DNA of 20,698 nucleotides from Egerieimonas sp900552095. GTDB taxonomy: Bacteria > Bacillota > Clostridia > Lachnospirales > Lachnospiraceae. Within the stretch, counting starts at the first letter, position 1. Each line of letters begins with the position of its first letter. The notes under the pieces are model-generated. The model was not told the DNA's origin. It saw only the letters and a list, made by a program, of their open reading frames with translations, and did no database searches. Position numbers and translations under genes: made by a program. Positions 1 through 8,338 of the stretch are shown piece after piece. Location: assembly GCA_902469965.1 (NCBI GenBank), contig CABREP010000041.1, positions 1-20,698 on the forward strand. The letters run 5' to 3'.

Positions 1-45
1 CCCTGTTTGGAACTATCTATTTCCCGACAGCCCCTTTTCTCTGTC

Positions 46-777
46 TTATACAAGTTTCGTCTGGTAGATTGCTTCCTCGAAGTCCTCCACCGCCTCTTCT
101 GAGTCATCCATCAGAACAAAGTAAAACAGGTCATCATCACGATTGATACAGGCATATACTGTCCAGGGAGAATTATCTCCCGGCACCAAAAGCTTTCCAC
201 TTATTGTATACATTCCTGTAATAGGATCCGCTTCCTCTACCTGTACTGCTCCCATCTGTACATTAGAGGGGATCTTATACTTATCATACAAAATACTTAT
301 AAGATCTACAGAACTCAAACCAGTCTCTTCTATAAGAGATTTTCCCGCATAGTAAAGATCAATTCTTGAATCTCCCCCGTTCTTATCATGAAACACAGCA
401 TACGTATCTCCTGATTTTTCCTCGTTATATGCGTAGGTGTCCGGAAGAGCCACTTCATATCCGCAAAACTCAAATCCCATTACGCTGACCGGCTCTCTTC
501 TGGTAAAGAGAAAGACCAACAGAACCGCCAGGGCCAGAACTCCACCCACCGCAAAAACAATCTTCTTCTTTCCTTTTCTTTTTCTTCGCGCCGTTGCCAT
601 AACTGCCTTTGATAACTTCTTCTCCGTTTCGGCGGCAGCCCCCTCTTCTATCCCTTTCTTTCCTTCCGCCTTCCCTGCAAAATCTGCCGCTTTCTTTTCC
701 GCCTCTGTTACCATATGCCCGCAGTTCGGACAGAAATTCATTCCGTCTATTTTCTCTCCACATTCAGAACAATACAT
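46..777 (-). CDS. Zinc-ribbon, single-pass membrane protein of unknown function
   Basis: This 243-residue protein begins with a short zinc ribbon (CxxC at residues 3-6 and 16-19). A charged, Lys/Glu/Ala-rich linker follows, with a strongly basic stretch at about 64-72. One membrane helix spans about 73-91, and about 150 residues should lie outside the cell. The layout (cytosolic ribbon, basic stop, one helix, ectodomain) is the usual zinc-ribbon anchor type, and I do not recognise the ectodomain. The ATG start is supported by an AGGAGGAAG ribosome binding site 6 to 8 bases upstream. It is the last gene I can see in the kinase/phosphatase/FHA-ABC run, 98 bp after the 427-residue orphan. Its topology mirrors that of the kinase, so a role as a further sensor or partner in that system is possible but inferred only. 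No clear terminator is visible in the 45 bases downstream. Confidence 0.85.
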   Translation of the reverse strand: MYCSECGEKIDGMNFCPNCGHMVTEAEKKAADFAGKAEGKKGIEEGAAAETEKKLSKAVMATARRKRKGKKKIVFAVGGVLALAVLLVFLFTRREPVSVMGFEFCGYEVALPDTYAYNEEKSGDTYAVFHDKNGGDSRIDLYYAGKSLIEETGLSSVDLISILYDKYKIPSNVQMGAVQVEEADPITGMYTISGKLLVPGDNSPWTVYACINRDDDLFYFVLMDDSEEAVEDFEEAIYQTKLV

Positions 778-875
778 ATATTTCTTCCTCCTCTGTTTCC
801 TTGTTCTTTCCTTTGTTAGTTATCAGTATAACCGCAGCCAGACTGCTCCTGTATTTGCAATTTTCCCCTCTTCTG

Positions 876-2159
876 TCACGGCTCGTAGGAAAGTTCCCAG
901 ACATCGGCATAAGTCCCCAGAGGATCTTCGGAAAGAATACACATCAAAACAAAACATTCATAAGGGTTGCTGATACACAGTTCCCCCAGAAAGCACCGAT
1001 CCAGCAGATGATTCGTCGTCTCGGCAAAGGATAGAAAACGGGTTTTTGCATTCGGATATTCTTCAAGCATCTGCGAGTAGATAAAAAAGTTCAGCGTAAT
1101 CAGATCAAATCGGGTAACCTCCGCTCTGCCGCACAGAATATCGCTCATATGCTGCCGCCGGAACCGCTTTCCGGCAAACGAATCATTCAGCCGGGAAGCT
1201 TTGCCAGGCGTCAGATTTCCGTGCCTGTCCACCGGGATTGCCGAAGAAATGATATGTTCCAGATCACTCTCCGTAATATCACTACTTTTGTACACTCTCC
1301 GCTGCTTCTTTTTCCTCGCAATCCGTTCCCGGACTTCCGACTCAGAGATCCGCTCATTATTCAGAAGAACCTCCTGATACTGTCTCATCTCTTCTGCAAA
1401 CTGCTCCTCCTCTTCCCTGTTGTAGAGGCAGGCGGCCAGTTCCCTTGCCCGGTCAAAAAGCTCGTCAAAACATTTCCTTGCCGTAGCGCTGAAGGAAGAC
1501 CGGTTATCGGAAGACTTCAATCCGGAGAGAAAGGCGAACAGCGCCGTATCGTCTTCTATCCTTCGCATCTCACTTCTCGCCCCTATGGTAAAATCAGAAC
1601 AGATCATCTTCAGATTCAGAGTGTTGGGTGGCGTCTCCTCAAAAATTCGCATCAGTTTCTCATATTTAAGATAACTGAATCCGTTTTTATAGCAGTACCA
1701 GCAGATTACCTCAAAAGGATTCTTGGCATTGATACTTTGTTCCCGCAGCGCCTTGGTAAGAAACTCATTGACATCCTCCACGCTCATGGCAAGTCCAAAT
1801 CCAAGAAGAAACACGACCTTCCTCTTAACCGTCTGCTGAGTCAGCCAGTTTTTGGAAAGCGCGCTCAGCTTGGCTGTAGTCACCTCAAACGCGGGGGGAG
1901 TATGGTTGTCCCCGAATGATTCCCGAATAATCTGCTGATAAATCCTGAGCGGCACTTCTGCAAAAGGTTCCGTCATCCCCGCCTTCCGGTAAATGTACCG
2001 CTTCAGATATTCCCCAAAGGGAATCAGCTTCATCTTCTTTTCCAGTACCTGATAGATCAGATCTGCATCTTTATCCTGAAAATGGGCGCTGTCCACCGTA
2101 TCATAGAAAACTTCCCAGTCTTCCCCGGTAAAATCAAGACTGCTTAAATTGTCCTCCAT
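876..2159 (-). CDS. Conserved-looking hypothetical protein in the kinase operon
   Basis: This is a 427-residue, apparently soluble and mostly helical protein of a family I cannot name. It has no signal peptide and no clear membrane segment; a hydrophobic stretch around 115-125 is too short and interrupted. Visible parts are an acidic N-terminus, a Glu-rich charged region at about 248-262, a basic patch (RKKKQRR) at about 282-288, and a Cys-containing C-terminal block rich in aromatic residues (about 325-425). The basic patch followed by a helical block could be nucleic-acid or protein binding, but no standard HTH signature is clear. The start lies one base after the stop of the FHA-ABC gene (TAA-G-ATG), with an AAAGGAG site inside the end of that gene, so the two are almost certainly translationally coupled. 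The tight coupling suggests a dedicated cytosolic effector or adaptor of the kinase/FHA system; this is inference from position. Confidence 0.9.
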   Translation of the reverse strand: MEDNLSSLDFTGEDWEVFYDTVDSAHFQDKDADLIYQVLEKKMKLIPFGEYLKRYIYRKAGMTEPFAEVPLRIYQQIIRESFGDNHTPPAFEVTTAKLSALSKNWLTQQTVKRKVVFLLGFGLAMSVEDVNEFLTKALREQSINAKNPFEVICWYCYKNGFSYLKYEKLMRIFEETPPNTLNLKMICSDFTIGARSEMRRIEDDTALFAFLSGLKSSDNRSSFSATARKCFDELFDRARELAACLYNREEEEQFAEEMRQYQEVLLNNERISESEVRERIARKKKQRRVYKSSDITESDLEHIISSAIPVDRHGNLTPGKASRLNDSFAGKRFRRQHMSDILCGRAEVTRFDLITLNFFIYSQMLEEYPNAKTRFLSFAETTNHLLDRCFLGELCISNPYECFVLMCILSEDPLGTYADVWELSYEP

Positions 2160-2160
2160 C

Positions 2161-4506
2161 TTACGCCCGCTCCTTTCCCACTCTGCTTAAAACTACCCGG
2201 GCCAAAAGCAAAAAAAGAATCACAAAGAGCAGCAGGATTCCCCATGCCTGGATCATATGGGAAACAGAAAAATCAAAATAATGCTCCGCCTCATGGGGAA
2301 TAGCCACCCCTTCCTGCTGAAGCTTCAGGGGAAGCTCATTTAAATTGGCCGTTGTCCCATAGCCTTCCATACTCCAGCGGCATACGGCCAGCCAGGAAAT
2401 CAGCTCTGTCGCCCCGCTCAGCTTGAAAATCAGTCCTGAAAACAGGATCTGAGGCATAAGAAGGATGGGCGCCAGCGTCATTGCCCGATCCGCATTCGTG
2501 AATAAAGAAGATACAAAAAGTCCCATCGCCGCAGAGGCAATCGCTGTCAGAAATGTGGTGATAAAAAGTTCCGCAAACGCTCCGGCAAAAAGTCCTTTCT
2601 CCGGAAGTCCCACAGCTGCCGCAAAAACTCCCACAATCAGACCGCTCTGAATCAGACAGAGCACACCCAGCACAAGAATCTTGGACAAAATATACTGATT
2701 CAGGGAAAGTCCCGTCATATACTCCCGCTTGAGAATGCTGCGCTCTTTGCAGACTTCCTGAATGGCATTGAGCATTCCGACCCAGAAAGCAGAACAGGAC
2801 AGGGCGAAGAGCAAACTCTTGGTCATCTCATACTGTTCAAACTGTTCTCCCCCTGCCACCAGCGAAATGAGAAGCGCCAGAACCGGAGCCTGCAGAAGCA
2901 GCAGGATCAGCCGCTGCCTGTCATTGATCACCAGCTTGCTGTATCGGGCGCAGAGTACCGGAAGCTGGAACCGCTCCTTCCTCTTCCCGGAAGAAAGCGA
3001 CTCGGAAGCCGGCTTTCCCGGCCTGACCGGAGCTGCGGTTTGATCGTATCTGCTGCGCCACTCTGGAGCATTCTCCGTGATCATATTGTACACATCCACT
3101 AGATCTGATACGCCGAAGAACGCCAGCGCCTCCTCACAGGATCCAAAGAAACAGAGGTTTCCGCCTTTCCCCATAAATACAATCTTGTCGCACAGCGCCA
3201 GCTGCAGGGTACTGTGGGTCACAAGAATCACTGTCTTTCCTGCATCTGCCATCTCTCTCAGGGAATGCATCAGGCTGCGTTCCGTCCCCGGATCCAGACC
3301 GGAAGCCGGCTCATCCAGAAAGAGAAGGTTCGGATCCGACAGAAGTTCCACTGCGATGCTGGCTCTCTTCCTCTGTCCTCCGCTTAACGCCCGGATATAG
3401 CTGTCCCTTTTCTCCGTCAGTTCTACCAGACGGATCGCCCTGTCGATTGCCGCCTCCCGCTCCTGCTTCGTGGTATCCCGGGGAAGACGCAGACGGGCCG
3501 TATAGGAAAGCATATCGTACAGCGTAAGATTGTCGTACACAATATCCGACTGCGGCACATAGCCGATCAGCTTCTTCAGCGAATCAAAATTCTGATACAG
3601 GCTGCTGCCGTTTATAAATACCTCGCCCGTATCCGGCGGAAGATAACCGCACAGACAGTTCAGGATCGTAGATTTTCCAGCTCCGGATCCACCGACGACA
3701 GCCACCAGTTCCCCCGGCCGTATATTCAGGCTGATATGATTTCCGGTTACAAAAGATTTCTTTCCCTTTCCCCGGGTAATCACCACATCCGCCGCATCCA
3801 CAGAAATCCCACTCTTATAACAGCAGTACGCGATCATGGAAGACGTAAAAATCAACTTGGAATTGGTGATCACGATCACGTCCTTCTCATGGAGAAGCTG
3901 CTTTCCCAAAACAGGACGGTTATTCACAACAATTCCATTGGTGCTTCCGCTGTCGGAAATATAATATCCATCCTGCTCCCGGCGGATCCTGGCATGATGC
4001 TTGGAAACGCTGATATGGGGAAGAATAATATCACAGTCTGTCCCCCTTCCGACAATCAGTTCCCTTTTCCCGCCCAGGGGCTGTACTTTCCATTGATTCT
4101 CTGATTCTGATGACGAAAAGACAAAGAGAACGCCATCTGCAATCGTCTCCACTCCGTCGTCAATGCGAATAAAATCTCCCTCGCAGAGCACCCGGGAACG
4201 AATTGTCCCACCGTTATAGAGCAGACCATTTGCACTTGGCTCCGCCCCATAGAGCGCTTTATCCTCAATCCGCCACTGACCATTTTCAAACCGAAACCGC
4301 CCATGCTCCCGGGAAACCAACGGGGAATCCAGCACAAGATCATTCCCTTTGCTGCGCCCAAAGGTAACCGGATTTTTCCGGAATCCATCCAGCCGGACTG
4401 TCTCCGGCTGTCTGTTCCCATCAAAGACTGTGACCAGCATACTTCCCCTAATTCCCGCTTGGGAAAAATCTTCCGCCACTCTTATTGTTTTATCAAAATT
4501 ATCCAT
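2161..4506 (-). CDS. FHA-FHA-ABC transporter fusion (ATPase and permease), Rv1747-like
   Basis: This 781-residue fusion has two FHA phosphothreonine-binding domains at the N-terminus. FHA1 spans about 46-120 (GRSKGND at 50-56, SREHG at 65-69). FHA2 spans about 150-215 (GRG at 153-155, SKHHA at 168-172, STNG at 188-191). An ABC ATPase follows, with Walker A GGSGAGKST at 272-280, Q-loop Gln319, signature LSGGQ at 374-378, Walker B LLFLDEP at 394-400 and His431. The C-terminal half is an ABC-2 type permease with about six helices (about 532-551, 560-580, 606-630, 640-666, 680-698, 752-775). The architecture matches mycobacterial Rv1747, which is controlled by its neighbour kinase PknF. Here too the kinase gene is adjacent, 42 bp upstream. 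ABCG/ABC-2 organisation usually means export; the substrate cannot be read from the sequence. FHA residues for phosphothreonine recognition look intact in both domains. Confidence 0.95.
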   Translation of the reverse strand: MDNFDKTIRVAEDFSQAGIRGSMLVTVFDGNRQPETVRLDGFRKNPVTFGRSKGNDLVLDSPLVSREHGRFRFENGQWRIEDKALYGAEPSANGLLYNGGTIRSRVLCEGDFIRIDDGVETIADGVLFVFSSSESENQWKVQPLGGKRELIVGRGTDCDIILPHISVSKHHARIRREQDGYYISDSGSTNGIVVNNRPVLGKQLLHEKDVIVITNSKLIFTSSMIAYCCYKSGISVDAADVVITRGKGKKSFVTGNHISLNIRPGELVAVVGGSGAGKSTILNCLCGYLPPDTGEVFINGSSLYQNFDSLKKLIGYVPQSDIVYDNLTLYDMLSYTARLRLPRDTTKQEREAAIDRAIRLVELTEKRDSYIRALSGGQRKRASIAVELLSDPNLLFLDEPASGLDPGTERSLMHSLREMADAGKTVILVTHSTLQLALCDKIVFMGKGGNLCFFGSCEEALAFFGVSDLVDVYNMITENAPEWRSRYDQTAAPVRPGKPASESLSSGKRKERFQLPVLCARYSKLVINDRQRLILLLLQAPVLALLISLVAGGEQFEQYEMTKSLLFALSCSAFWVGMLNAIQEVCKERSILKREYMTGLSLNQYILSKILVLGVLCLIQSGLIVGVFAAAVGLPEKGLFAGAFAELFITTFLTAIASAAMGLFVSSLFTNADRAMTLAPILLMPQILFSGLIFKLSGATELISWLAVCRWSMEGYGTTANLNELPLKLQQEGVAIPHEAEHYFDFSVSHMIQAWGILLLFVILFLLLARVVLSRVGKERA

Positions 4507-4548
4507 TTCCTGCCTCTTCTATTATCTGTACTCTTCTTTTTTCTGTCT

Positions 4549-6516
4549 TCACGCGGTCAGATAGATCTGATAGAGCTCTGAAATTGCCTTATCCCGCTCC
4601 GGGCTGATTGTCAGATAGAAGGAAAGCATTTGGGTATTCTCCTCCGGCTTCTGAATCCACTGATCGCCCATCAGCGCCAGCTTGATACTCCCGTCCGGAT
4701 ACTCATAAATCACCTTTCCACTCATAACAAAACTTCCCGTCTGTGCTTCTGTATTGTGCTCATGCGGAGCGAAAGCAAACTCCGCCTGCACTTCCCCTGT
4801 ATTCTCATCACAGGAAGTGATGGTAAGCTCTGCTGAAGTCACCCCCCAGTTCGGCATATAAGTTCCCGTATATTTTTTTACAATATCATCATGTTCGTAC
4901 ATCCCCGGCGTATTCTCCGCAATACCGTAGAAGTCCGTCTCCTCAGAAGTAACCAGCGTTCTTTCCGGATTGAAGGTAAGTTCTCTGTCCGACATACTAT
5001 AAGAATAACCGGGACTTACAACCCACTCCACTCCTTTGGTGCTTGCAATGACACTGCCGTCACTTAACTCCGTTGTGATCTTTCCTTCTATATTGTAGCT
5101 TCCGTAGACTTTATTTTCTCCGTATAAATCATAAAATTCATATACAGCCGTCAGATTTCCCTCCTGATCACAGGAAGTAACAGTAAGTTCAAATCCTCTC
5201 ACATTTCGGTCTGAAGTGTAGGTGCCAATATACGTCTTCAACAGATCTGCGTACGCGCCGGATTTCTGATCATCCTCTTTCTGCGCGTTTTCTTCCTTCT
5301 CATCAGAATCATTTTCCCGTGAAACCGTATCCTCCTCCTTATTTACCTCCTGTTTATCCAGAAGTTTCGGAAACAGAACAACACCTCCGCCGATCAGCAG
5401 GGCGGCCAGAAGAACCAGCGTAATCATCAGCGGAACCTTCGATTTCTTTTTCTTCGGCTTTTCTCTTTCCCCGAAAGTATCCACCTGCCGCCGGCGGTTT
5501 GTCCCCTGATTCGTCCCGGAAACAGCTGCCGTTCTTTCCGGATTCGGCGCTGCCGGACGAACTGACCGGGTTCTCTCCCAGACTTCCTGATCGACTGCAT
5601 ACGCTCCATTTCCAGCTGAAATCAACGCTTTTTTCATCGCGGCTGCTGAAGAAAATCGCCTACCCGGCTCATAAGCGCAGGCACACAGGATAATCTGAGC
5701 CATAGCCGGTGAAGCGTCGCAGGGCGGCGGAAGCGGTTCTCCGTCCATCCGGCGGCGAACTGCATTCATCCGCTCGTTTGGGTTCAGAAGCTGACGGTCT
5801 GTATCCAGGAAAGGAAGTCGGTTCCTGTTCAGCAGACGGTAAAGCACCAGTCCAAGGGAATACAGATCTACTGTCGCATCATACTGACTTCCCTTCTCGA
5901 TCTCAGGCGCCATATAATTGTAAGTTCCCTTCTGGGAAAGACCGCCCGTCACATTTTCCAATTTGCGGGCGATGCCAAAATCTCCCAGCTTAAAGTCCCC
6001 AAAAGGGTTGACAAAAATATTTTCCGGTTTAATGTCCCGGTGAATAATATTGCATCTGGCACACAGCTCCAGCGCGGTACACAAATCAATCCCCAGTTTG
6101 ATCACTTCCTGCTCCGACAGTGTCTTATCGCAAACATAACTGTTAAATGGTGTCAGAAGTTCCATGCGGATATAAATATCCCATCCGATCTCATCTTTTT
6201 TCTCCACCACTTTATAATCTTCCACGCTCACAATATTCTGAACGCCCTTGAAGGATTCCATCAGTTGGATTTCACTGACAAAATCATTAACCACTCCCTG
6301 AAGATAGGTTCTGGTGGCTTCCTCCGAAAGCCCCTCTGCTCGGAGGGAATCAAGCTCCGACTTGTTCTGAGGGGTGGAGATTACTTTTACTGCCGCATGA
6401 CTCTCCACCGAGTAATCTCTGCGGACAACTTCATATACAACACCAAAGGAACCTCGTCCGATCTGTCTGACAACCTGCCACTCCGGCCAGACGCTGCTCA
6501 AAATATCCTGTTCCAT
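4549..6516 (-). CDS. Membrane-anchored Hanks-type Ser/Thr protein kinase with duplicated ectodomain
   Basis: The 655-residue protein begins with an intact kinase domain (about 10-300): glycine loop GRGSFG at 20-25, catalytic Lys44, HRD at 159-161 with KPEN following, DFG at 179-181 and APE at 203-205. A Pro/Arg-rich juxtamembrane stretch ends in a basic run (about 353-360). One helix follows at about 361-382, then an acidic linker (about 388-420). The outside part holds two related copies of roughly 120 residues (about 422-530 and 542-645). Both open with a YxGTY motif, followed by LTVTSCD or LTITSCD, a Gly-Ser-Tyr/Phe strand with an S/EGK, DGS, and a closing N/SPER. PASTA repeats, usual in Firmicute PrkC-type kinases, are absent. 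The gene lies 21 bp after the PP2C gene and just before the FHA-ABC gene, as expected for a kinase, phosphatase and phospho-reader set. Confidence 0.95.
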   Translation of the reverse strand: MEQDILSSVWPEWQVVRQIGRGSFGVVYEVVRRDYSVESHAAVKVISTPQNKSELDSLRAEGLSEEATRTYLQGVVNDFVSEIQLMESFKGVQNIVSVEDYKVVEKKDEIGWDIYIRMELLTPFNSYVCDKTLSEQEVIKLGIDLCTALELCARCNIIHRDIKPENIFVNPFGDFKLGDFGIARKLENVTGGLSQKGTYNYMAPEIEKGSQYDATVDLYSLGLVLYRLLNRNRLPFLDTDRQLLNPNERMNAVRRRMDGEPLPPPCDASPAMAQIILCACAYEPGRRFSSAAAMKKALISAGNGAYAVDQEVWERTRSVRPAAPNPERTAAVSGTNQGTNRRRQVDTFGEREKPKKKKSKVPLMITLVLLAALLIGGGVVLFPKLLDKQEVNKEEDTVSRENDSDEKEENAQKEDDQKSGAYADLLKTYIGTYTSDRNVRGFELTVTSCDQEGNLTAVYEFYDLYGENKVYGSYNIEGKITTELSDGSVIASTKGVEWVVSPGYSYSMSDRELTFNPERTLVTSEETDFYGIAENTPGMYEHDDIVKKYTGTYMPNWGVTSAELTITSCDENTGEVQAEFAFAPHEHNTEAQTGSFVMSGKVIYEYPDGSIKLALMGDQWIQKPEENTQMLSFYLTISPERDKAISELYQIYLTA

Positions 6517-6537
6517 TTCTTCTGTTTCCTTTCCTCT

Positions 6538-7326
6538 TTATTTCTCTCTCCCGAAAAGCCGCTCAAACAGGCTTTTCCTTTCCCTCTCTATCCGGCACAG
6601 GAGAATCGTGATATTATCCTTTCCCCCGTTTTCCAGCGCTCTGTTCAATAATCGTTCTGCCGCCTCCTCAAAAGGCGTGTCTGATAGCGTGCTGGCGATT
6701 TCCTCCCGCTCTACCATATCTGTCAGTCCGTCTGAACAGAGGAGGTAGATGTCCCCTCCGCTGTAACTTCCCACCGCCAGATAGGGATCGATCAGAAGTT
6801 CCTTCTCCGGTATACCCAAATTCTGCGAAAGCGGAGGTTTTCTTCCATAAATGCCCACCGCATAATGATCCACAGAAATCTGTTCCAGCCTGTTTTGGGA
6901 AAACCGAAAAATCTTGCTGTCCCCGATGTTGCAAAGGCCAATCTCTCTCCTGCCAAATACCAGAACGGCTGCCGTTGTTCCCATAGACCGAATCCCATGC
7001 TTTTCCGCCCAAACACAGATCTGATCGTTGGCATCCCGGCAGAAATCCTCCAGTTCCTTCAAGGGATCTCTCTCAGCTGAAATCCTGACAGCACGTCTGG
7101 CAGCAATCCATGCGGCTGTCTCCCCGCATTCTTCTCCTCCCATCCCGTCAAAAACGCCGGCCACAGCATTTCCACCGCAGCTCTGACAGCCGCTTAAGGG
7201 AAATATCACCGGTTCTTTCCCCTCCTCCATGAACCTGCCGCCGCATATGAAATTATCCTGATTGACACTCCTGCATCTTCCTGTATGATTTACGCAGTAA
7301 TAATGGATCCTGTAATTCAAGCCCAC
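6538..7326 (-). CDS. PP2C-type Ser/Thr protein phosphatase
   Basis: This 262-residue protein is a soluble PPM/PP2C phosphatase, which should dephosphorylate targets of the neighbouring kinase. The metal-binding motifs are all present: VNQDN at 21-25, FDGMGG at 59-64, MGTT at 115-118, NIGDS at 133-137, SDG at 198-200 and GGKDN at 234-238. It has an extra Cys pair (CQSC, about 47-50) before the DGMGG block. The start is uncertain: GTG at 7326 follows a GAGGGGG site closely, while the in-frame TTG at 7320 has more usual spacing. Either choice changes the protein by only two residues. It is the first gene of the phospho-signalling operon, with a TATAAT promoter candidate about 25-55 bp upstream. 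It is separated from the upstream TPM gene by 187 bp holding a hairpin. Confidence 0.95.
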   Translation of the reverse strand: MGLNYRIHYYCVNHTGRCRSVNQDNFICGGRFMEEGKEPVIFPLSGCQSCGGNAVAGVFDGMGGEECGETAAWIAARRAVRISAERDPLKELEDFCRDANDQICVWAEKHGIRSMGTTAAVLVFGRREIGLCNIGDSKIFRFSQNRLEQISVDHYAVGIYGRKPPLSQNLGIPEKELLIDPYLAVGSYSGGDIYLLCSDGLTDMVEREEIASTLSDTPFEEAAERLLNRALENGGKDNITILLCRIERERKSLFERLFGREK

Positions 7327-7350
7327 ACACCCCCTCTTTCCATGCTCCTC

Positions 7351-7380
7351 ATTATAAGTGGCTGATCAGAATTCCTGTAA
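7351..7380 (-). promoter_or_regulatory. Probable sigma-A promoter of the PP2C-kinase-FHA operon
   Basis: On the minus strand a perfect TATAAT (7351-7356) sits 25 bp before the PP2C start. The best -35 match is TTACAG at 7375-7380 with an 18-bp spacer. An alternative TTTACA one base further out gives 19 bp. The -10 is strong and the -35 moderate. Confidence 0.55.
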
Positions 7381-7404
7381 ATCCGATTTTACCCTAAAAA
7401 AGAA

Positions 7405-7441
7405 AGTGCAAAAGACAGACAGTATTTATCTACTGTCTGTC
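7405..7441 (-). terminator. Perfect 11-bp hairpin, terminator or leader attenuator
   Basis: The arms at 7414-7424 and 7431-7441 pair perfectly over 11 bp around a 6-base loop. On the minus strand the hairpin is followed by TTTTGCACTTTC and then a T6 run, so the U-tract is interrupted. It lies about 75 bp after the TPM gene and downstream of a second promoter-like element (7457-7485). It may end ydj-operon transcripts or attenuate a leader transcript. On the plus strand no T-run follows. Confidence 0.55.
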
Positions 7442-7456
7442 GCTCAATCCGTCGCG

Positions 7457-7485
7457 ATTCTACCCCCCGCAAATATTCGTATCAA
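7457..7485 (-). promoter_or_regulatory. Candidate sigma-A promoter upstream of the hairpin
   Basis: TTGATA (7480-7485) and TAGAAT (7457-7462) are separated by exactly 17 bp on the minus strand. A transcript starting about 7450 would enter the 7414-7441 hairpin within some ten bases of its 5' end. The spacer contains a G6 run, which is unusual. Confidence 0.45.
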
Positions 7486-7513
7486 CCTCTTTTCAAAAAA
7501 CTTTTAAGTCCGC

Positions 7514-8338
7514 CTAAAAGCTTCTCCCACCGCCTCCGTGGCTTCTCCCGCTGGAGGAAGTATGTACGGTAGTCCGTCCGCCGGAACCTCCGCCTGATCC
7601 CCCGGAAGTTTTTTTCGGAATCCTCCTGGTGGTGACAAACTGATTTTTAAACTGATCTTCCTTCTGTGTCAGCTCCACTTTTCCCCTGGTTCGGAACGGA
7701 TACTGATAGAGATTATCCTTCAGACGGTGCTTTCTTCTGATGACCAGCATACTGCCACCGCCTGTCAGCAGAGCTGCCGCTGCTGCAAGAAGACCTTCCC
7801 ACCAGGTGATCTGACGAACCTTCACCAGTTTTCCCGTCTCCTCGTCGTAGGTATACTGTCCATCCGGCACACCCCCTGCCAGGCAGCTGTTGACTCCGGC
7901 CATCATATTGCTGACACAGCCGTAATAATCTCCCTGAGAAGCCTTTTCATACCCCGCATCCAGAATGTCTTCCAGCCTTTTGTCCGTGATATAAAGCTGC
8001 ATATCCCCAAAGGTGGATACATACATTTCCCGGTGTTCCATATCCACCAGAAAAAGGACACCGCTGTTCTTTCCGGTAGTGCCATAGCCCTTTTCATCAT
8101 AAAAATCGTCCGCGTACTCCCTGGCGCTCTTCCCTTCTGTATCAGAAGCTGTCACCACGACAAAATCTCTCTCCCACTTCTCTGAAAGTTCCTCTGCCTT
8201 TCCCAGAAGCTGATCTGCCTCAATCCCGTTAAACAGCCCGGCCTGATCGTATACATCGCCCCTGGCCGCCAGCACCGGAACAGAAAGCGCCACAAAGAGA
8301 AAAAGGGACAGAAGCAGGGCTGTTCCCTTCTTTTTCAT
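7514..8338 (-). CDS. TPM-domain membrane protein, YdjH-like
   Basis: This 274-residue protein has an N-terminal signal peptide (hydrophobic 8-22, cleavage near Ala24/Ala25). A TPM (TLP18.3/Psb32/MOLO-1) domain spans about 28-155. One membrane helix spans about 180-200, and a basic cytoplasmic tail ends in a Gly/Ser/His-rich stretch (about 245-274). This matches the size and layout of B. subtilis YdjH, a membrane partner of YdjG and the SPFH protein YdjI in the PspA membrane-protection system. The start codon overlaps the stop of the upstream zinc-ribbon gene (ATGA), implying translational coupling. A short AT-rich inverted repeat (7501-7520) followed by a T6 run overlaps the stop codon and may act as a weak terminator. 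The function as a stress-platform subunit is inferred from homologous gene content. Confidence 0.85.
   Translation of the reverse strand: MKKKGTALLLSLFLFVALSVPVLAARGDVYDQAGLFNGIEADQLLGKAEELSEKWERDFVVVTASDTEGKSAREYADDFYDEKGYGTTGKNSGVLFLVDMEHREMYVSTFGDMQLYITDKRLEDILDAGYEKASQGDYYGCVSNMMAGVNSCLAGGVPDGQYTYDEETGKLVKVRQITWWEGLLAAAAALLTGGGSMLVIRRKHRLKDNLYQYPFRTRGKVELTQKEDQFKNQFVTTRRIPKKTSGGSGGGSGGRTTVHTSSSGRSHGGGGRSF

Noticed and set aside
819..832. Small dyad GTTAT-N4-ATAAC upstream of the zinc-ribbon gene
   Set aside because: Only 5 bp and AT-rich; expected by chance, and no promoter elements of good spacing accompany it.
437..973. Plus-strand open frame opposite the zinc-ribbon gene
   Set aside because: Low-complexity Phe/Ser/Pro translation that mirrors the purine-rich codons of the minus-strand gene.
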